This document shows positions 17,134-26,152 of a stretch of DNA of 64,000 nt, piece after piece; positions within the stretch are counted from its first letter, which is position 1; the number at the start of each line of letters is the position of its first letter. The DNA comes from Marinoscillum sp. 108. Lineage in GTDB: Bacteria; Bacteroidota; Bacteroidia; Cytophagales; Cyclobacteriaceae. Position numbers and translations under genes: made by a program. The stretch spans positions 1,426,001 to 1,490,000 of the forward strand of contig NZ_LR734808.1 in the NCBI RefSeq assembly GCF_902506655.1. The letters are read 5' to 3'. The notes under the pieces are model-generated. The model searched no databases. It saw only the letters and a list, made by a program, of their open reading frames with translations, and was not told where the DNA came from.

Positions 17134-18085
17134 AAACTGCCTCAATTGCGGATTTCCACTTAAAAGTACGTTTGAATACTGCCCTCAATGTGGTCAGGAG
17201 AATACCGACAATCAGATCTCTTTCGGCAAGCTGATTAAAGATTTTTTGGCCAACTATTTCTCTTTAGACTCCAGGTTTGGCAGGAGTATTCGTCCGTTTT
17301 TCCTGAAACCCGGCACCCTCACCCGAGAGTTTATGGAGGGAAAAAGGGTGAAATACGCCAATCCCATTCGGCTCTATCTGGTGGTCAGTCTGATTCACTT
17401 TTTCTTTTTTTCCATTAATATGGATGGGAAATCGGATAAGAACCAAGGGATCATTAAGCAAAGTACTCCGGACTCGACAAACAACACTCCCACGATAGTG
17501 ACCGAGACCGAGGACCTGGATTCGCTGGATACAAGCTGGCCCATCTCCGGATCGGAATGGAAGATTATCAATCGGATGGCGCGGGATAAGGCCGCGGACT
17601 ACAGCATCGAGCAAATTGAAGATTCCATTCACAATGAACAGAAGCCATTTGCAGCTGCCTACATCAACAGACAGATTATCAAACTAACGAAATCCGACAT
17701 GCCAACCATCAACCGGTACATCGTCAAAAACATCCCCATCCTGATGTTCTTTCTTTTGCCGGTATACGCTCTACTGCTCAAAGTATTTTTCAGAAAGGGA
17801 CTCTATATCAACCACATCATTCACAGCTTGCACCTCCATTCCTTTGCTTTCATAGCGCTCACCTTTTTGTGGATTTTAGGGCTCATCAGCCCTTCCTGGG
17901 CAGATACTATGGACATTGTCTTTCTACTGGCCATCATGGGATATCTGGTGATTTCCTTTAAAAACACCTATCAACTTGGCTATATGACTGCCATTTACAA
18001 GGTTCTTTTGAGCGGCTTTCTTTACACCATCATCATGGGACTCAGCCTGTTTTTTGGTGTCGTCATTAGCCTGTTGTTTTACTAA
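17108..18085 (+). CDS. DUF3667 membrane protein with zinc ribbon
   Basis: This 325-residue protein belongs to the DUF3667 family, which is common in Bacteroidota. An N-terminal zinc-ribbon (CLNCGFPL ... YCPQCGQEN, four Cys at about 11-36) is followed by the conserved GKLIKDFLANYFSLDSRFGRSIRPFFLKPGTLTREFMEGKR block. That block is followed by alternating soluble and membrane parts, with about five membrane segments: around 95-110 and then 205-325. The function is unknown. The start overlaps the previous gene and is preceded by AAGGA at a good distance. The gene is followed 8 bp later by the MutS-like ATPase. Confidence 0.92.
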   Translation: MKKQKRKTENCLNCGFPLKSTFEYCPQCGQENTDNQISFGKLIKDFLANYFSLDSRFGRSIRPFFLKPGTLTREFMEGKRVKYANPIRLYLVVSLIHFFFFSINMDGKSDKNQGIIKQSTPDSTNNTPTIVTETEDLDSLDTSWPISGSEWKIINRMARDKAADYSIEQIEDSIHNEQKPFAAAYINRQIIKLTKSDMPTINRYIVKNIPILMFFLLPVYALLLKVFFRKGLYINHIIHSLHLHSFAFIALTFLWILGLISPSWADTMDIVFLLAIMGYLVISFKNTYQLGYMTAIYKVLLSGFLYTIIMGLSLFFGVVISLLFY

Positions 18086-18093
18086 CCCCTCAT

Positions 18094-19887
18094 ATGCCCG
18101 CAGCTATTTTTCAAGGACGTATCACCCATTTTGAGCAACAATTCACCCGACATAGCGATCTGGCTACGCGGTATTCTCTCCTCAGAGCCATCACCTTCTT
18201 GGCAGGAGCAGTATGTTTCGTGCTCCTTCTTAATAAAGACCACTGGATGTTTGTACCATTGCTGTTTATGGCTCTTGTTGGGTTCATTTTTTTTGTGACT
18301 CGATATCAGTTTCACGAAGGAAAGAAAGCTTTTTTTACCCAGTTGATTTTGATCAATCGGGAAGAAATTGACCGGTTAAACCTCCACCTTTCGGGGTTCA
18401 GGACAGGTGATGAGTATGCCCAAAAAGACCACCCTTATCAGGCCGATCTGGATGTACTGGGGCAGCACTCCCTGTTTCAGCTCCTCAACAGGTCTGCCCT
18501 ACCCGATGCTGAAAAAATGCTCGTTCAATGGCTATCAGAACCGGCCGAGGCGCGGACCATTACAAGGCGTCAGGAAGCCATAAGAGAATTAAGTCAGAAA
18601 GTGGATTGGTTTCAGCATTTCAGGGCTGCTGCACGGGTGGCCGTGAATCAGAAAAGTAAAGAGGCCCCACACACCAACGCCTCTCATCTCTATCATTGGG
18701 CATCTAAGCAGCTGATGCTGCGACAAAGCCTTTGGAAAATGGCCTCCATAATTCTTGTAGTTATTTCTCTGGCTCTTGGCGCCTGCATTCTTCTTCAGTG
18801 GCTACCCTATCAGGTGATCTATATTTCTATCATTCTAAATGGGGGCTTGCTCGCACTGGTTATTAAAAAGCTTAACCATCAGATCGCAGGCATTGACAAA
18901 GCCCATTACATGGTTTCTACGTACAGCCACATGATCTCTGAAATGGAGAAACAGACTTTCACCTCGGAAGAGCTGTGCCACTTGCAGTCCCAACTCACCA
19001 CACCCAATAGCGCCTCTTTGGCCATCAAAAAACTTTCAAACCTTACTTTACGCATCAGTGCCAGGGGCAACATGTTCTATATGATTGCTGATTTTCTGCT
19101 GATCCTGGATGCCTTTTTACTACTGGATATCTTAAAGTGGAAAAAGGCCAACGCTGACCACATGAACGAATGGCTGGAGGCGGTTCATCAACTGGAGTGT
19201 CTCATCAGCACGGCTGCTTTCGCACACGCCAATCCACAATATGTTTTTCCTGAGGTTACTCTCGCAAAGCAAAGTCTGAAAGCATCCGATATGGGACACC
19301 CGCTGGTTTCGGCTGCAGAAATGGTCACCAATGATTATGAAATCTCCGGCTCAGGATCTGTGGATATCATCACAGGATCCAATATGTCAGGCAAGTCAAC
19401 TTTTCAAAGGACACTCGGTATCAACATGGTGCTGGCCGGAGCAGGTGCGCCCGTCTTCGCATCAGCATTTACTTTCACCCCATGTCGGATATTCACCAGC
19501 ATGCGGACCAAAGACAATTTGGAAGAGCATACGAGTTCCTTCTATGCTGAGCTCAAAAGAATCGCTCAACTGCTGGACCTGACAAAAAGAGGAGAAGTGG
19601 TTTTTTTCCTACTGGACGAAATACTAAAAGGAACTAACTCCCAGGACAGGCATACCGGAGCGGTAGCCTTAGTAAAGAAGCTTACTAAAACGGAAGCTTT
19701 CGGGCTCATCTCCACCCACGACCTGTCGCTCGGGCAACTGGAAGAAACAGAACCAAAGGTGAGAAATTACAGCTTTAACAGCTCAATTGAAGGAGATAGA
19801 ATCATTTTTGATTATCACCTCAGCAAAGGGGTATGTCGTAGTTTCAATGCCTCTCAGCTGATGAGAAACATGGGAATTATTGACTAG
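18094..19887 (+). CDS. Membrane-anchored MutS-like ATPase
   Basis: This 597-residue protein has a MutS-type C-terminal ATPase. Walker A is GSNMSGKST (about 428-436), followed by SMRTKDNLEEHTSSFYAE and a Walker B/signature LLDEILKGTNSQDR, then the STHDLSL switch. The N-terminal half lacks the MutS mismatch-recognition (Phe-x-Glu) domain. It has instead two hydrophobic hairpins (about 30-70 and 215-255) before the helical lever/core region. This is the 'MutS-related' form seen across Bacteroidota, whose role is unknown and is not shown to be mismatch repair. It ends the NfeD-kdsB operon and overlaps the convergent small gene by 11 bp. Confidence 0.9.
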   Translation: MPAAIFQGRITHFEQQFTRHSDLATRYSLLRAITFLAGAVCFVLLLNKDHWMFVPLLFMALVGFIFFVTRYQFHEGKKAFFTQLILINREEIDRLNLHLSGFRTGDEYAQKDHPYQADLDVLGQHSLFQLLNRSALPDAEKMLVQWLSEPAEARTITRRQEAIRELSQKVDWFQHFRAAARVAVNQKSKEAPHTNASHLYHWASKQLMLRQSLWKMASIILVVISLALGACILLQWLPYQVIYISIILNGGLLALVIKKLNHQIAGIDKAHYMVSTYSHMISEMEKQTFTSEELCHLQSQLTTPNSASLAIKKLSNLTLRISARGNMFYMIADFLLILDAFLLLDILKWKKANADHMNEWLEAVHQLECLISTAAFAHANPQYVFPEVTLAKQSLKASDMGHPLVSAAEMVTNDYEISGSGSVDIITGSNMSGKSTFQRTLGINMVLAGAGAPVFASAFTFTPCRIFTSMRTKDNLEEHTSSFYAELKRIAQLLDLTKRGEVVFFLLDEILKGTNSQDRHTGAVALVKKLTKTEAFGLISTHDLSLGQLEETEPKVRNYSFNSSIEGDRIIFDYHLSKGVCRSFNASQLMRNMGIID

Positions 19888-20065
19888 CTGTCGTTTTCTC
19901 CAGCTCCACAAGCTGAAGTAAAACACGCTGGGCCTTGCGACGGGTGAGCGCTGCAGCCTTTAAATTGGACATTTCTAACGCATATACACGCTCCATCAGC
20001 TTGTCATACCGATCTTGCAGGAGCTGCTTTTTGGGTTTCGAACTAAATAAATTGAATATATTCAT
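19877..20065 (-). CDS. Lacal_2735-like small protein
   Basis: The 62-residue soluble protein matches the pattern of the Lacal_2735/DUF6435-type family: an N-terminal NLFSSKPKKQLLQDRYDKLMERVYALE followed by a basic helical tail, wholly alpha-helical and probably coiled-coil forming. The function is unknown. It is convergent with the MutS-like gene and divergent from a glycosyltransferase (51-bp gap). Confidence 0.75.
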   Translation of the reverse strand: MNIFNLFSSKPKKQLLQDRYDKLMERVYALEMSNLKAAALTRRKAQRVLLQLVELEKTTASQ

Positions 20066-20116
20066 GATTTTTTATGATTATACAAAGAACACTCTGACCA
20101 CCAAAATGTTTTAAAA

Positions 20117-21073
20117 ATGGGCAAAGTCTCCATCATCATGCCTGTAAAAAATGCTGAGAAATACCTCAAAGAGTCCATTCAAAGCATTCAAAATCAAACC
20201 TCAGACAACTGGGAGCTCTTGGCTATAAATGACCACTCCACAGACTCCAGTAATCAAATACTCCAGGAATTTAGCGCCCACGACTCACGTATCCGGTTGC
20301 TGCAAAACATAGGTATGGGCATCATTCCTGCACTGCAGCAGGCCCTTAGATTGGCTACAGGAAAATTCGTGTCCAGAATGGATGCTGATGACATAATGCC
20401 AGCTAATCGCTTAGAAAAGATGAGTACACTATTGGAAGCATCCGGGCCCAAAACTGTCGTTACAGGCTTGGTACAATACTTCTCAGATCAACCGGTGAGT
20501 GCTGGCTATCAGAAGTACCAAGAATGGATCAATCAGGTAAACCGCACAGGCACCCAGTGGCAAAACATCTATCGTGAGTGCGTCATCGCTTCTCCCAACT
20601 GGATCGCCCGAAGGTCCGAAATACAGGAGATCAAGGCATTCGAAAACCTTCGGTATCCAGAAGATTACCACCTAACGCTCAAATGGTATCAGGCCGGATT
20701 TAAGGTAGAAACCGTTCCAGAGGTCATGCTACTGTGGAGAGAACACAATATGCGCACTTCCCGAACGTCAGAGCACTATGCTCAAAAGGCATTTTTTGAA
20801 TTGAAGATTAAGCATTTCATTGATATGGACCTGCAAACGAACCACCTGGTAGTTTGGGGTAAAAACCCAAAAGGGAAGCTAACGACAGATATTCTCAGCC
20901 ATCATGGCATCCCCTTTCTCTGGCATGATCTGAAAAGCTATCGCAAAATAGAAAGTCTGGAAAACCCCCAGATCATAGTGGCTGTATATCCCGACCCTAA
21001 AGAGCGGAACCAACTAGAAAAATACCTAATGAACCTGGGACTGATGCCCGGTAAAAATTGGTGGTATGTCTGA
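20117..21073 (+). CDS. Family 2 glycosyltransferase
   Basis: This 318-residue GT-A fold enzyme transfers a sugar from a nucleotide-activated donor. The N-terminal signature VSIIMPVKNAEKYLKESIQSI, the AINDHSTDSS loop and the metal-binding RMDADDIMPANRL (about 86-98) are typical of GT2. A second Asp/Glu-rich acceptor region is FENLRYPEDYHLTLKWY. No membrane helix is seen. The C-terminal 80 residues (LVVWGKNPKGKLTTDIL...) look like a Rossmann-like appendage. Acceptor unknown; polysaccharide or lipopolysaccharide decoration is plausible. It is followed 38 bp later by an 80-residue gene. Confidence 0.92.
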   Translation: MGKVSIIMPVKNAEKYLKESIQSIQNQTSDNWELLAINDHSTDSSNQILQEFSAHDSRIRLLQNIGMGIIPALQQALRLATGKFVSRMDADDIMPANRLEKMSTLLEASGPKTVVTGLVQYFSDQPVSAGYQKYQEWINQVNRTGTQWQNIYRECVIASPNWIARRSEIQEIKAFENLRYPEDYHLTLKWYQAGFKVETVPEVMLLWREHNMRTSRTSEHYAQKAFFELKIKHFIDMDLQTNHLVVWGKNPKGKLTTDILSHHGIPFLWHDLKSYRKIESLENPQIIVAVYPDPKERNQLEKYLMNLGLMPGKNWWYV

Positions 21074-21111
21074 GATTTTAGTTCTTTACAGCTTCTTAAA
21101 GTATTCCAGCT

Positions 21112-21354
21112 ATGAATAACGCCATCTACCTGCAAGCACTCATCGAAGATCAAAAAGGAAACTGGGAACAGGCTCATGACTTGATTCAGGACCTAACCAG
21201 CCCGGAAGCTGCATGGATTCATGCTTTTCTTCATCGCAAAGAAGGTGATGTCTCCAATGCCCGGTACTGGTATCACCGGGCCAATAAGCCATTCCCCACT
21301 GTTAGTCTAAGTGAGGAATGGGAAATCATCTACCAAACCCTCGACGGGCAGTAG
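21112..21354 (+). CDS. Small helical TPR-like protein
   Basis: The 80-residue soluble protein has the pattern of two helix pairs (IEDQKGNWEQAHDLIQDL and IHAFLHRKEGDVSNARYWYHRANKP). The second half (GDxxNAxYWYxRA) is a typical TPR-like motif seen in short conserved proteins of unknown function in Bacteroidota and Proteobacteria. It ends 1 bp before the convergent hemL stop. No partner is suggested by context. Confidence 0.75.
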   Translation: MNNAIYLQALIEDQKGNWEQAHDLIQDLTSPEAAWIHAFLHRKEGDVSNARYWYHRANKPFPTVSLSEEWEIIYQTLDGQ

Positions 21355-21355
21355 C

Positions 21356-22648
21356 TCAACCAACCAGAGATTTCAGACTCTCGTCATTGGCACGGATGAT
21401 CTGATCAATGTCATCATCAGACAGCACTGCAGACACAAACAGAGTTTCGAATTGTGACGGAGCCAGGTATATACCCTGTTCAAGCATTTTATTGAAATAA
21501 CTCCCAAACAGGGCGGTATCGCAGCTCTTAGCGGTCTCAAAATCCACCACCTGCTGATCCGTGAAAAATAAGCTATACATACTCCCTATCTGGTTGATGG
21601 TATAATTCAACCCAAGCACCTCCAGGGTCTCGCGATAGCCCGAAACAATCCTCTTGGTATTGGACTCGAGCTTTCCATAAGTTTCCTGATGATCACTAAG
21701 GTACCGAAGCATCGTATATCCTGCCGCCATGGCCACCGGATTTCCTGATAGCGTACCGGCCTGGTATACCGGACCCTGTGGTGACACAAAGTCCATAATC
21801 TCTTTCTTGCCTCCGTAGGCCCCCACAGGCAGTCCTCCACCAATGATTTTGCCCAGGGTAGTCATGTCCGGGATCACCCCTAGCCGCTCCTGAGCACCTC
21901 CGCGCGCCAACCTGAAGCCGGTCATCACCTCATCAAAAATGAGGACAATACCTTCCTGATCGCATATTTCTCTAAGCCCTTCCAGGAAGCCTGCCACAGG
22001 TAATACACAGCCCATGTTGCCAGCCACAGGCTCTATAATGATCGCTGCTATTTCACCTTTGTGATTATTCACAATTTCCCATACTGCATCCAGGTTGTTA
22101 TAAGGTGCCAGTAGGGTGTCTTTGGTCGTGCCAGCTGTCACTCCCGGGCTATCAGGTGTGCCCATGGTCATGGCTCCGCTCCCGGCAGCAATCAAAAATG
22201 AGTCTCCATGCCCATGATAGCACCCTTCAAATTTGATGAACTTATCTTTTCCGGTGTATCCCCTGGCCACTCTGATAGCCGACATGGTGGCCTCAGTTCC
22301 TGAGTTTACCATCCTGACACGCTCTATAGATGGCACCAATTGACAAATCAGCTCTGCTATCAACACCTCACGCTCACCCGGAGCCCCGAATGAAGGTGAG
22401 CTTTGAATAGCCCTGATCACGGCTTCCTCCACCAGCGGGTTGGCATGACCAAGGATCATCGGACCCCACGAGTTGATCATGTCTATGTATGAGTTTCCAT
22501 CCTCATCCATCATATGAGCTCCCTTGGCGGACTTGAAAAAGATAGGATCTCCCCCTACTGCCTTGAAAGCACGAACGGGTGAATTAACTCCACCCGGTAT
22601 GTAATTTTTTGCCCTGCTAAAAAGCGATTTACTCTTTTCAATCTTCAT
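21356..22648 (-). CDS. hemL: Glutamate-1-semialdehyde 2,1-aminomutase
   Basis: This PLP enzyme forms 5-aminolevulinate in the C5 heme pathway. The 430-residue class III aminotransferase fold carries the PLP lysine at Lys267 (TLGKIIGGGLPVGAYGG) and the PLP-binding FDEVMTGFR. It has SGTEATMSAIRVARGYTGK and the N-terminal YIPGGVNSPVRAF that distinguishes hemL from other aminotransferases. It overlaps the end of the upstream LpoA-like gene by 11 bp, so it is co-transcribed with that gene and probably guaA. There are no other hem genes in the window. Confidence 0.97.
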   Translation of the reverse strand: MKIEKSKSLFSRAKNYIPGGVNSPVRAFKAVGGDPIFFKSAKGAHMMDEDGNSYIDMINSWGPMILGHANPLVEEAVIRAIQSSPSFGAPGEREVLIAELICQLVPSIERVRMVNSGTEATMSAIRVARGYTGKDKFIKFEGCYHGHGDSFLIAAGSGAMTMGTPDSPGVTAGTTKDTLLAPYNNLDAVWEIVNNHKGEIAAIIIEPVAGNMGCVLPVAGFLEGLREICDQEGIVLIFDEVMTGFRLARGGAQERLGVIPDMTTLGKIIGGGLPVGAYGGKKEIMDFVSPQGPVYQAGTLSGNPVAMAAGYTMLRYLSDHQETYGKLESNTKRIVSGYRETLEVLGLNYTINQIGSMYSLFFTDQQVVDFETAKSCDTALFGSYFNKMLEQGIYLAPSQFETLFVSAVLSDDDIDQIIRANDESLKSLVG

Positions 22649-24497
22649 ACATTTCCCTGTTGACTACTTCTAATTTTGAGTCTTTAAACCTTACCATTGG
22701 TACCACCTGATTGTCATTGGCCACACCGTACCTGAACCCCTCAAAAATCCGCCCCTTTCTATACACGCCGCTCCGCAAATCGGTCTGAAAGTATTTACCG
22801 TATTGGTGCATCATGTGCCCTGCAAAATAAACCAATTCATACCCCCTCAGGTGGTTGACCGAAGGCCTGGTTTTGTATTTGGCAATAAACCGCTCCTGAA
22901 AATCGCGGTAGTAAAAACTATTTCGATCCTTGTAATCGGGATCGCTCAAAGCCACACCCAGCCTGTCCAGCTGATTAAATGAGAGCATCGTAAAGTCCAG
23001 CCAATCACCATAGCCGTAAAGACGGATACTGTCTCCGCGAGTCTCCACAGCACTGATCAGGTTATTGGCAAAAAGGTTGCTTCGCGTGGCTGCCAGTATA
23101 TGACCGATACTGTCCGGTGCAATTCGGAATAGTTTCTCATAATAGACAATCCGATTCTGATCATCGTCATAACTAATGGGTAACACAAAATCAGGATTAC
23201 GTGACATTCTATCCATTTCATCCCTGCGAATCCTTCTGCTCTTGACAAACCTTCCTCTGATTTCCTGAATCGAATCTGCCTCTTCCTGGGTCAGATACTG
23301 ATCATATTGCGCCCACAAGGTATCCAGAAGCTGACGCGAATTATCCTTGGTGATTTCGCGGAAAAGGACCACTTCAAATCCCGCTTCCTCCAGCTGTTGC
23401 TTATATATTGCCGCAAAGACAGAATCCCGGGCCGACTGCTCATAGAAGATCATGGCATATGGGTTCTTGTTTTCAGCAATGGCAAACTCAGCACATTTCA
23501 TGGCCATCGTTTCATAGCTGGGACGCATCAGAAAAGAAAACGGATTGTCCCCAACCACCTCCGAATTGGAAGAAATTGGATTGAATTTATTGATCTTATT
23601 CGCTACGGAGTATTGATCCACCAAGGCATTAGGCTCAGGATAAAGCGGCCCTATGATCAGATCAGTGTTCTCAAAACCTTTGTTTTCCAGAATCTTTTTG
23701 GTTGCTGATGCCTTCCTTTTGGTATCATAGGGGAAGATATTCACTGGCTCGCCTCTCTTTGTCAGGTCTTCAGCGGCCATCAGCATCCCCTGATACATGT
23801 CCATCACCAGGCTGTTCTGAGTAATGAGCGAGGTATTTTGCAGTGACTCATAGAGAAAGGGCATGACCACCGCTATATTGTACACTTCCTTTCTCACCAG
23901 GGGCAATTCATACTCCGCGATGGTGTTAATATCAAAGCCCCACTCCGTAACCAACTCATCAATGCGCTGAATATCACGCTCCGAATAGGTAGCGGCATTC
24001 AGTTTCTTCACTAACACCTCCGCCAGTGGCTTACTATCGGGATATTCGCTAAACAGAGAATCTACCTCAGCAAGGTCAAGCGGTGAAATAAAAGTAGCAA
24101 TCATCCGCTCCTCGTCCTCAGTATTGAGGGTTTCACTTGTCAGCTGAGTCGAATACTCCAGTGCTCTGCTAAAATCCCCGGTCATGAAATTGGCATAAGC
24201 CAGCCAAAACAACACTTCCGGTTTCTGATCCCAGGTGGGAAACTGGATGAGTACCTGGCGCCACATGTCTTTGGCTACCGCAAAGTCTTCTTGCTGAAAG
24301 GCGCAGAGGCCAAAATAGAAAGACGCATGTCTGCCAAAAACCTCGCTCTGTGACAAGGCGCTGAAAGCCGCTTTTGCACTACTATATTGAGCATTGTTGA
24401 AAAGACGCTTGGCCTCCAGGTATTCCGCCTGCTCACGCTGAGCATAAGCAAACACACAAACCAATAACATCCCGGATAAGAGCAAATACTTCTTCAC
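22638..24497 (-). CDS. TPR plus periplasmic-binding-fold protein, LpoA-like architecture
   Basis: This 619-residue exported protein has a signal peptide ending near FAYA, a TPR-like helical region (about 25-190: EAKRLFNNAQYSSAKAAFSAL, WLAYANFMTGDFSRALEYS) and a type I periplasmic-binding-protein domain (about 210-600: NIAVVMPFLYES, TDLIIGPLYPEPNALVDQ, RGYELVYFAGHMM). This order equals that of LpoA, the outer-membrane activator of penicillin-binding protein PBP1A. However, there is no lipobox Cys, so export is as a soluble protein. No ABC transporter genes are nearby, which argues against an uptake role. It lies between guaA (28-bp gap) and hemL (11-bp overlap). Domain calls are firm; function is inference. 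Confidence 0.82.
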   Translation of the reverse strand: MKKYLLLSGMLLVCVFAYAQREQAEYLEAKRLFNNAQYSSAKAAFSALSQSEVFGRHASFYFGLCAFQQEDFAVAKDMWRQVLIQFPTWDQKPEVLFWLAYANFMTGDFSRALEYSTQLTSETLNTEDEERMIATFISPLDLAEVDSLFSEYPDSKPLAEVLVKKLNAATYSERDIQRIDELVTEWGFDINTIAEYELPLVRKEVYNIAVVMPFLYESLQNTSLITQNSLVMDMYQGMLMAAEDLTKRGEPVNIFPYDTKRKASATKKILENKGFENTDLIIGPLYPEPNALVDQYSVANKINKFNPISSNSEVVGDNPFSFLMRPSYETMAMKCAEFAIAENKNPYAMIFYEQSARDSVFAAIYKQQLEEAGFEVVLFREITKDNSRQLLDTLWAQYDQYLTQEEADSIQEIRGRFVKSRRIRRDEMDRMSRNPDFVLPISYDDDQNRIVYYEKLFRIAPDSIGHILAATRSNLFANNLISAVETRGDSIRLYGYGDWLDFTMLSFNQLDRLGVALSDPDYKDRNSFYYRDFQERFIAKYKTRPSVNHLRGYELVYFAGHMMHQYGKYFQTDLRSGVYRKGRIFEGFRYGVANDNQVVPMVRFKDSKLEVVNREMYED

Positions 24498-24525
24498 AAT
24501 AGCGCTGGTTTAGATTCAATTAAAA

Positions 24526-26052
24526 TTATTCCCACTCGATGGTCGCTGGCGGCTTGCTGCTAATATCGTACACCACTCTGTTTACGCCACGCACCTTATT
24601 GATTATTTTGTTGGACACCTCGGCCAAAAACTCGTACGGAAGGTGAACCCAGTCAGCGGTCATCCCATCAAGACTGGCCACTGCTCGCAAAGCCACCACC
24701 TGCTCATAGGTACGCTCGTCACCCATTACTCCTACCGATTGCACAGGCAACAACATGGCACCAGCCTGCCATACCTGATCATAGAGGTTGGCTTCTTTGA
24801 GGCCGCTGATAAAGATATCATCTACTTCCTGAAGTATTCTTACCTTCTCCGCTGTAATGTCTCCAAGAATCCTGATCCCCAAACCAGGCCCCGGGAAGGG
24901 ATGCCGACCTAAAATATTATTAGATATCTCCAGTGCCCGTCCTACATTTCGCACTTCGTCTTTGAAAAGCAAGTTGAGTGGCTCCACCACTTTCAAGTTC
25001 ATTTTCTCAGGCAGTCCACCTACATTGTGGTGGGACTTGATCGTTACGGACGGTCCGTTAACAGACACAGACTCAATCACATCCGGGTAGATGGTTCCCT
25101 GCCCTAACCATTTCACATCTTTAATCTTATGTGACTCCCGGTCAAACGTCTCTATAAATACCCTGCCTATGGCTTTTCTTTTATCCTCCGGATCGGTGAG
25201 CCCCTTCAATGCTTCATAAAATTCTTCTTTGGCATCCACTCCCTTCACATTCAGCCCCATACCCTCATATGACTCCAGCACCTGCTCGAATTCATTTTTT
25301 CTAAGCAAGCCATTGTCAACAAATATGCAGTAGAGGTTCTTGCCAATGGCCTGATGAATCAGTGTGGCCGCCACCGAAGAATCCACCCCCCCGGAAAGTC
25401 CCATCACCACTTTATCATCTCCTAGCTTGGCCTGAAGGCCACGTACTGTGTTTTCCACAAAAATATCAGCAGTCCAGTCCTGAGCGGCACCGCAGATGTG
25501 CACCACGAAATTTCGAAGGAGTGTTTTACCATCCAGACTATGAGTCACCTCAGGGTGAAACTGAATCCCATAAATAGGCTTATTTTCTACCTTATAGGCT
25601 GCCACGGGTATACTTTCCGTATTGGCGATCACCTGAAAATCTTCGGGCAGTTGCGTGATGGTGTCACCATGAGACATCCATACCTGACTTCCTATTTCCA
25701 CTTCTTTCAATAGATCAAAGTGTGCATTGATATGCGCCAGCTTGGCACGGCCATACTCCCGATGCTCTGAGCGGGTCACTTCACCCCCGTGCTTATGAGC
25801 GAGAAGTTGAGCGCCATAGCAGATACCCAGGATGGGATATTTCTCAAGGGCTTTGATGTCCAGATCAGGAGCTCCTTCATCCAAAACCGAACAGGGACTC
25901 CCTGAGAGGATGATTCCCTTGGTAAATTCGTCAGGATCGGGAAAGTGATTAAAAGGATGAATTTCACAATAAACATCGAGCTCGCGTACCCTGCGAGCGA
26001 TGAGTTGTGTATATTGAGAACCAAAGTCCAGAATGAGAATCTTGTCTGTCAT
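24526..26052 (-). CDS. guaA: GMP synthase (glutamine-hydrolysing)
   Basis: This enzyme converts XMP to GMP with ATP and glutamine. The 508-residue protein has a class I amidotransferase domain with nucleophile Cys78 (GICYGAQLL) and the His/Glu pair in FHPEVTHS. The synthetase domain has the PP-loop SGGVDSS near 219-225. A C-terminal dimerisation domain ends in the canonical PPATIEWE. It is the first gene of a probable guaA / LpoA-like / hemL operon and is divergent from the glucosidase gene with 100 bp between starts. Confidence 0.98.
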   Translation of the reverse strand: MTDKILILDFGSQYTQLIARRVRELDVYCEIHPFNHFPDPDEFTKGIILSGSPCSVLDEGAPDLDIKALEKYPILGICYGAQLLAHKHGGEVTRSEHREYGRAKLAHINAHFDLLKEVEIGSQVWMSHGDTITQLPEDFQVIANTESIPVAAYKVENKPIYGIQFHPEVTHSLDGKTLLRNFVVHICGAAQDWTADIFVENTVRGLQAKLGDDKVVMGLSGGVDSSVAATLIHQAIGKNLYCIFVDNGLLRKNEFEQVLESYEGMGLNVKGVDAKEEFYEALKGLTDPEDKRKAIGRVFIETFDRESHKIKDVKWLGQGTIYPDVIESVSVNGPSVTIKSHHNVGGLPEKMNLKVVEPLNLLFKDEVRNVGRALEISNNILGRHPFPGPGLGIRILGDITAEKVRILQEVDDIFISGLKEANLYDQVWQAGAMLLPVQSVGVMGDERTYEQVVALRAVASLDGMTADWVHLPYEFLAEVSNKIINKVRGVNRVVYDISSKPPATIEWE

Positions 26053-26152
26053 CCCGCAAAATTAGCAGATTCAAGCAAACGCTAAATTGATTTTTTACTT
26101 CGATTTGAATTATCCCCAAATTTACTTTGATTAGCCCGCTGAAAATTGACGT

